Shown here: piece after piece, positions 5,542-7,827 of the stretch
Numbering within the stretch: position 1 is the stretch's first letter
Layout of the letters: each line of letters begins with the position of its first letter
Assembly (NCBI GenBank): GCA_030609665.1
Contig: JAUWBW010000082.1
Coordinates: 1-7,827, forward strand
Direction of reading: 5' to 3'
DNA length: 7,827 bases
Origin: Methanosarcinaceae archaeon
GTDB lineage: Archaea > Halobacteriota > Methanosarcinia > Methanosarcinales > Methanosarcinaceae
Program-made: the position numbers and the translations under genes
The notes under the pieces: model-generated
What the model was told of the DNA's origin: nothing
Database searches by the model: none
Seen by the model: the letters and a program-made list of their open reading frames with translations, nothing else

Positions 5542-6111
5542 ATGCATACAGGTATCAGGGAATTCGATCGGATAACAGGAGGGATACCAGAAAAGAGCAT
5601 GATCCTGCTGGAGGAAGAACTTGGCTGCATGAAGAGTATCTTTGCCCAGAAAACAGCATCCGAAACATTGAAAAATGGTGGAAAAGTACTGTACATCACA
5701 AGAAGATACATCGAAGAGATCAAGGAAGAGATGATGGGATACGGCATGGAACCAGATGGTATCGAGTTTGTGGATGATTTTAACATGGTGGATCACGATC
5801 TGGTTGTAGTGGATCATATCTCGATCACGTTCATGCACAGCGAGGTCGATGATATTATAAATTTATTAAATGATTTGAAGAAAAGCGATGCAGCGGTTCT
5901 GCTGCTATCTGATACAGGTATTCTTGATGAACGGCAGGAAAGGGTGGTGAGGGCGATGGCCGATGGTGTGATCCGGTTCAAATTTGAGGATAAGAAGGAC
6001 CGTATATACCGTACGATCATCATTCTGAAGTACAGAAACGCTGTGGATGCAGTCATACCATTTGCAATCGATGGAGCCGGTATATCCATCGATACCAGAA
6101 AGAGGTTTTGA
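5542..6111 (+). CDS. KaiC/RAD55-like RecA-superfamily protein with degenerate P-loop
   Basis: The 189-residue protein has the archaeal single-domain KaiC/RAD55 (GvpD/FlaH-type) fold signature: HTGIREFDRITGGIPE at the N-terminus (2-17), a hydrophobic strand with acidic end LVVVD (87-91, Walker B-like), and the family-like ending DGVIRFKFE...IPFAIDGAGISI (141-183). At the Walker A position the sequence is EEELGCMKS (24-32). The Lys-Ser pair remains, but the glycines of GxxGxGKS are mostly gone, so ATP binding is likely weak or lost. GGTGATC ends 2 bases before the ATG and spans the FeoB stop, indicating coupled translation. The following AAA ATPase starts at the base after its stop. I infer a regulatory or scaffold partner, perhaps heteromeric with that ATPase; its link to iron uptake rests only on operon position. 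Confidence 0.8.
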   Translation: MHTGIREFDRITGGIPEKSMILLEEELGCMKSIFAQKTASETLKNGGKVLYITRRYIEEIKEEMMGYGMEPDGIEFVDDFNMVDHDLVVVDHISITFMHSEVDDIINLLNDLKKSDAAVLLLSDTGILDERQERVVRAMADGVIRFKFEDKKDRIYRTIIILKYRNAVDAVIPFAIDGAGISIDTRKRF

Positions 6112-6954
6112 ATGAGAAGGAGCCCATATCACAGATTCGCCCTGGTAGGAAACCCGTTCAAGGAAACGGGAGAAAAAGAACTGCTGCATGTCCGCCGGCA
6201 GGTAGATGAGACACTGGATGATTTCTTTTATGCAACCATCGAAAGAAGTGAAAATAGTCTGCTGAAGATCATCGGTGAGCCGGGATATGGAAAAACAGAG
6301 CATCTTTTGATAACGAATAATAATGCGAGGAAGGAAAAGGTATTCTGTCGATACATAAACTGTGATTTTGATGCATCGATGACGATCAGGGAGATTCTGG
6401 CAGCACTTTCCAGAAAAAAGATTTTTAAACCTGATTATCTGAAAAAAATTGATAAAGTAAGAAAAAATCTCAATAAAGGAAACATGGAGATGATGGTCGA
6501 TGCTGTTTCATCTGCACTAAATGCGTATTCTCCATGCTTTTTGCTGCTCGATGATTTCGACCGGATGCTTGCATCACAGACCGGCAGTGACTTCTGTATC
6601 GCAATACAAAAGATTTTGACCAACACCAGTGGAGGTGTGCTCATTGTGATAACCACCGAATCCGATATCTGCGAACTGCATGGAGAAACAATAACGCTTG
6701 AAAGATTCGGTGATAAGGATGCAGAGTTGTTTGTTGCAAAGAGACTCTTAAAAAAGCGAAGCATCGAAGAAAATATGGATCCATTGTTTCCTTTCACCCC
6801 TGAAGCAGTTCATAAGATGAATGCACACACAAACGGAAACCCTGGAGAACTTCTTGATATCATGTCAAGGATCATCGATGAAGCGATTAAAAAAGAGGTG
6901 ATACTGATAGATAATGAATTTGTAAGTACCATTCTGCGTAGATTGCAGCAATGA
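6112..6954 (+). CDS. AAA-type (Orc1/Cdc6- or ExeA-like) ATPase, last gene of the feoB unit
   Basis: The 280-residue protein is a STAND/AAA_22-type P-loop ATPase. Visible are NPFKETG (14-20), Walker A GEPGYGKT (55-62), Walker B FLLLDDFD (143-150), a sensor-1-like strand VLIVITTES (176-184), and NGNPGELL (241-248) at the usual sensor-2 position. There the family's common NPR is NPG, so the sensor-2 arginine appears missing. The C-terminal helical part runs to residue 280 with no added DNA-binding domain. The start ATG follows the upstream TGA with no gap, and there is no separate strong ribosome site, so it is probably translated by coupling. With a P-loop-defective KaiC-like protein upstream, it could supply ATPase activity to a two-protein complex. 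Function in the Feo context is inference. The transcript converges on the FeoA genes, with only 85 bases between stops and no clear terminator. Confidence 0.8.
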   Translation: MRRSPYHRFALVGNPFKETGEKELLHVRRQVDETLDDFFYATIERSENSLLKIIGEPGYGKTEHLLITNNNARKEKVFCRYINCDFDASMTIREILAALSRKKIFKPDYLKKIDKVRKNLNKGNMEMMVDAVSSALNAYSPCFLLLDDFDRMLASQTGSDFCIAIQKILTNTSGGVLIVITTESDICELHGETITLERFGDKDAELFVAKRLLKKRSIEENMDPLFPFTPEAVHKMNAHTNGNPGELLDIMSRIIDEAIKKEVILIDNEFVSTILRRLQQ

Positions 6955-7039
6955 TTTGGTCGTGTGAATTGGCTAAAATTTCATGGTTGCACTTTTCTGC
7001 GTTGATCAAGAGCCAGTTTCATGTCAGACCTCCAGCATT

Positions 7040-7330
7040 CTATTTCGGATACATCGATAATGCAGCATCCAGTCCGAGTACATACTCGACTTCCGCATAA
7101 GCCACACCCGGAATCTCCACAAGGATCCTCTCTGCCACATCCAGTCCAATGGATGTGTTTGCTTCATCGACGACCACAACCACCTGATCATTTGCTGGCT
7201 GTTTTGTAAGCATCCTGAGTTTCTTGCCAGGCCTGATACCCATGCCAGCCACCTTTTTTTGCAGTGTTTCCTCAATGTGTGTTACGATGCCTTCTTCTGC
7301 ATATCTCATTTCAGATAATTTCATGTTCAT
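7040..7330 (-). CDS. feoA: FeoA-domain protein with C-terminal extension (second FeoA)
   Basis: The 96-residue protein carries an SH3-like FeoA domain over about residues 3-73: KKVAGMGIRPGKKLRML (25-41) matches the L-x-x-x-G-I-x-x-G conserved turn, and GLDVAERILVE (62-72) matches the closing strand (G-R-x-V-A-x-x-I-x-V). A tail of about 23 residues (74-96, including VEYVLGLDAAL) goes beyond the usual FeoA length of about 75. FeoA is a small cytosolic partner thought to act on FeoB; here it could bind the free G domain. The ATG at 7330 is 5 bases after the stop of the other FeoA, with a GGATGTGA-type ribosome site overlapping that stop. The two genes are therefore coupled. It converges on the feoB unit instead of being cotranscribed with it. 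Confidence 0.85.
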   Translation of the reverse strand: MNMKLSEMRYAEEGIVTHIEETLQKKVAGMGIRPGKKLRMLTKQPANDQVVVVVDEANTSIGLDVAERILVEIPGVAYAEVEYVLGLDAALSMYPK

Positions 7331-7335
7331 TTAAA

Positions 7336-7566
7336 TCACATCCTGTGAACTCTGATCTTTTGTGCCATCCCGCGCCCGATCGAAACAACATTTCGATCAA
7401 CTTCGATGGTAACCGGACCACTGGTGGATATCACACGCACGATGCGCCCCTCGGATATACCTCTAAGGTAAAGTTTCTGCCTGATCCCGTGCCCTCCGCC
7501 AATATCCACAATTCTGGCGGATTCACCCGGTTTTATCTGTGAGAGGATCGTATCGTTTAAACGCAT
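7336..7566 (-). CDS. feoA: FeoA, small SH3-like ferrous iron transport protein
   Basis: The 76-residue protein is of standard FeoA length. The sequence shows LSQIKPGESARIVDIGGG near the N-terminus, then RQKLYLRGISEGRIVRVI (the conserved L-x-x-x-G-I-x-x-G-x-x-I-x-V turn), and ends in the strand VSIGRGMAQKIRVHRM, like the family's I-x-L-x-x-x-x-A-x-x-I-x-V. I prefer ATG at 7566 over the in-frame GTG at 7575, because GGGTGA lies 5 bases upstream of that ATG and the GTG is part of this ribosome site. It is the promoter-proximal member of a two-gene FeoA unit. The upstream region carries the same dyad-plus-TATA arrangement as the feoB unit, so iron-dependent coregulation is likely. Confidence 0.88.
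   Translation of the reverse strand: MRLNDTILSQIKPGESARIVDIGGGHGIRQKLYLRGISEGRIVRVISTSGPVTIEVDRNVVSIGRGMAQKIRVHRM
7338..7347. repeat. ACATCCTGTG dyad, copy before the second feoA
   Basis: TCACA-TCC-TGTGA (7336-7348) is a 5-bp inverted repeat around three bases. It covers the first FeoA gene's stop and the ribosome site of the second. A related dyad containing the same ACATCCTGTG lies at 7594-7608, before the first FeoA gene. Confidence 0.4.
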
Positions 7567-7593
7567 TATGTTCACCCTTCAGGTAATCCTATT

Positions 7594-7608
7594 TTACATC
7601 CTGTGTAA
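7594..7608. repeat. ACATCCTGTG dyad, copy before the first feoA
   Basis: TTACA-TCCTG-TGTAA is a 5-bp inverted repeat in the predicted leader of the first FeoA gene, about 30 bases before its ATG. It shares ten identical bases with 7338-7347. Confidence 0.4.
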
Positions 7609-7634
7609 GGACGTTAGGTATGCAAAAAATCTGC

Positions 7635-7668
7635 CCTACAAATATTCGGTTTTCAATTGAAAGCCAAC
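7635..7668 (-). promoter_or_regulatory. Promoter of the feoA unit with candidate metal-repressor operator
   Basis: On the plus strand the dyad reads TTCGGTTT-TCAATTGA-AAGCCAAC (7645-7668), with a perfect 12-bp core palindrome TTTCAATTGAAA. In the direction of transcription the promoter-proximal half is AAACCGAA, followed without a gap by TATTTGTAGG (TATA-like, 7644 down to 7635). The feoB unit has AAACCTAA then CATATATAGG, which is 14 of 18 identical. Transcription would start near 7620, leaving about 50 bases of leader. This is most simply an iron-responsive repressor site overlapping BRE and TATA. Confidence 0.6.
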
Positions 7669-7757
7669 TCGGCCAGGCAGGAACAAAAAAGTGATTTTCT
7701 TTGTCTACGAACAACATCAATTATTGTGGAGTGTTTGTTTAGCTCAGTTTCAATTTA

Positions 7758-7827
7758 TAAACCGCAGAGAACACTCACCTCCTACGGAGTTGAGTGCCTG
7801 CTACGCCTGTAGGGCGTGCAGGGCGCA
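7758..7827 (+). repeat. Dispersed hairpin repeat, copy 2 (continues past the window edge)
   Basis: This matches the reverse complement of 259-328. The first hairpin has arms at 7772-7782 and 7786-7796 around TAC, with 10 of 11 positions paired. The second is ACGCC (7803-7807), loop TGTAG, GGCGT (7813-7817). In the second stem the middle pair is G-C here but A-T in copy 1, a compensatory change. The stretch 7669-7757 between this repeat and the feoA operator shows nothing I can name. Confidence 0.65.

Noticed and set aside
6955..7039. Bidirectional terminator between convergent units
   Set aside because: Only a weak 5-bp pairing (TGGCT/AGCCA) far apart and no T-run on either strand; I cannot support a terminator.
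7021..7275. Other open frames overlapping the second feoA
   Set aside because: They are alternative-frame shadows; the FeoA reading has clear family motifs.

Overview
The window looks archaeal, most likely from an anaerobic methanogen-related euryarchaeote, although I cannot place it to genus. Three things support this. Several start codons follow archaeal-type Shine-Dalgarno sequences (GGTGATC before 5542, GGAGGTG before the gene starting at 2749). Promoter-like TATA elements with BRE-like flanks precede the iron genes. The gene families (KaiC/RAD55-like ATPase, an MTH938-like protein, an FKBP-type isomerase, duplicated FeoA) are all common in Euryarchaeota.

Left part (1-3469). The window opens with the last 29 codons of an FKBP-type peptidyl-prolyl isomerase. 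A repeat-rich spacer follows, with 10-bp tandem repeats and a hairpin-bearing dispersed repeat that recurs inverted at the right edge of the window. A GC-rich, minus-strand AlbA_2/RecG-like ATP-binding regulator (488-1996) looks like an acquired accessory gene. A small conserved MTH938-like gene (2411-2749) follows. The roughly 720 bases from 2750 to 3469 hold no intact gene, but contain a broken RelE-type toxin fragment and a cluster of GC-rich hairpins.

Right part (3397-7668) is an iron(II) uptake locus. On the plus strand lie five closely packed genes: a small unrecognised membrane protein, a free-standing FeoB G-protein domain, a free-standing FeoB membrane domain, a KaiC/RAD55-like protein with a degenerate P-loop, and an AAA-type ATPase with intact Walker motifs. 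Gaps between genes are 0-4 bases, with one 17-base overlap. Converging on them from the minus strand are two FeoA genes. FeoB is split exactly between its GTPase and its pore, and little room remains for the helical GDI domain that normally links them.

The most interesting regulatory signal is a 24-bp dyad present in front of both converging units (3397-3420 and 7645-7668). In each case it abuts a TATA-like element. Aligned in the direction of transcription, the promoter-proximal half-site plus TATA region match at 14 of 18 positions without gaps. This suggests one metal-responsive repressor controlling both units. The two downstream ATPases, cotranscribed with a stripped-down FeoB, are the best candidate here for an undescribed Feo-associated system.
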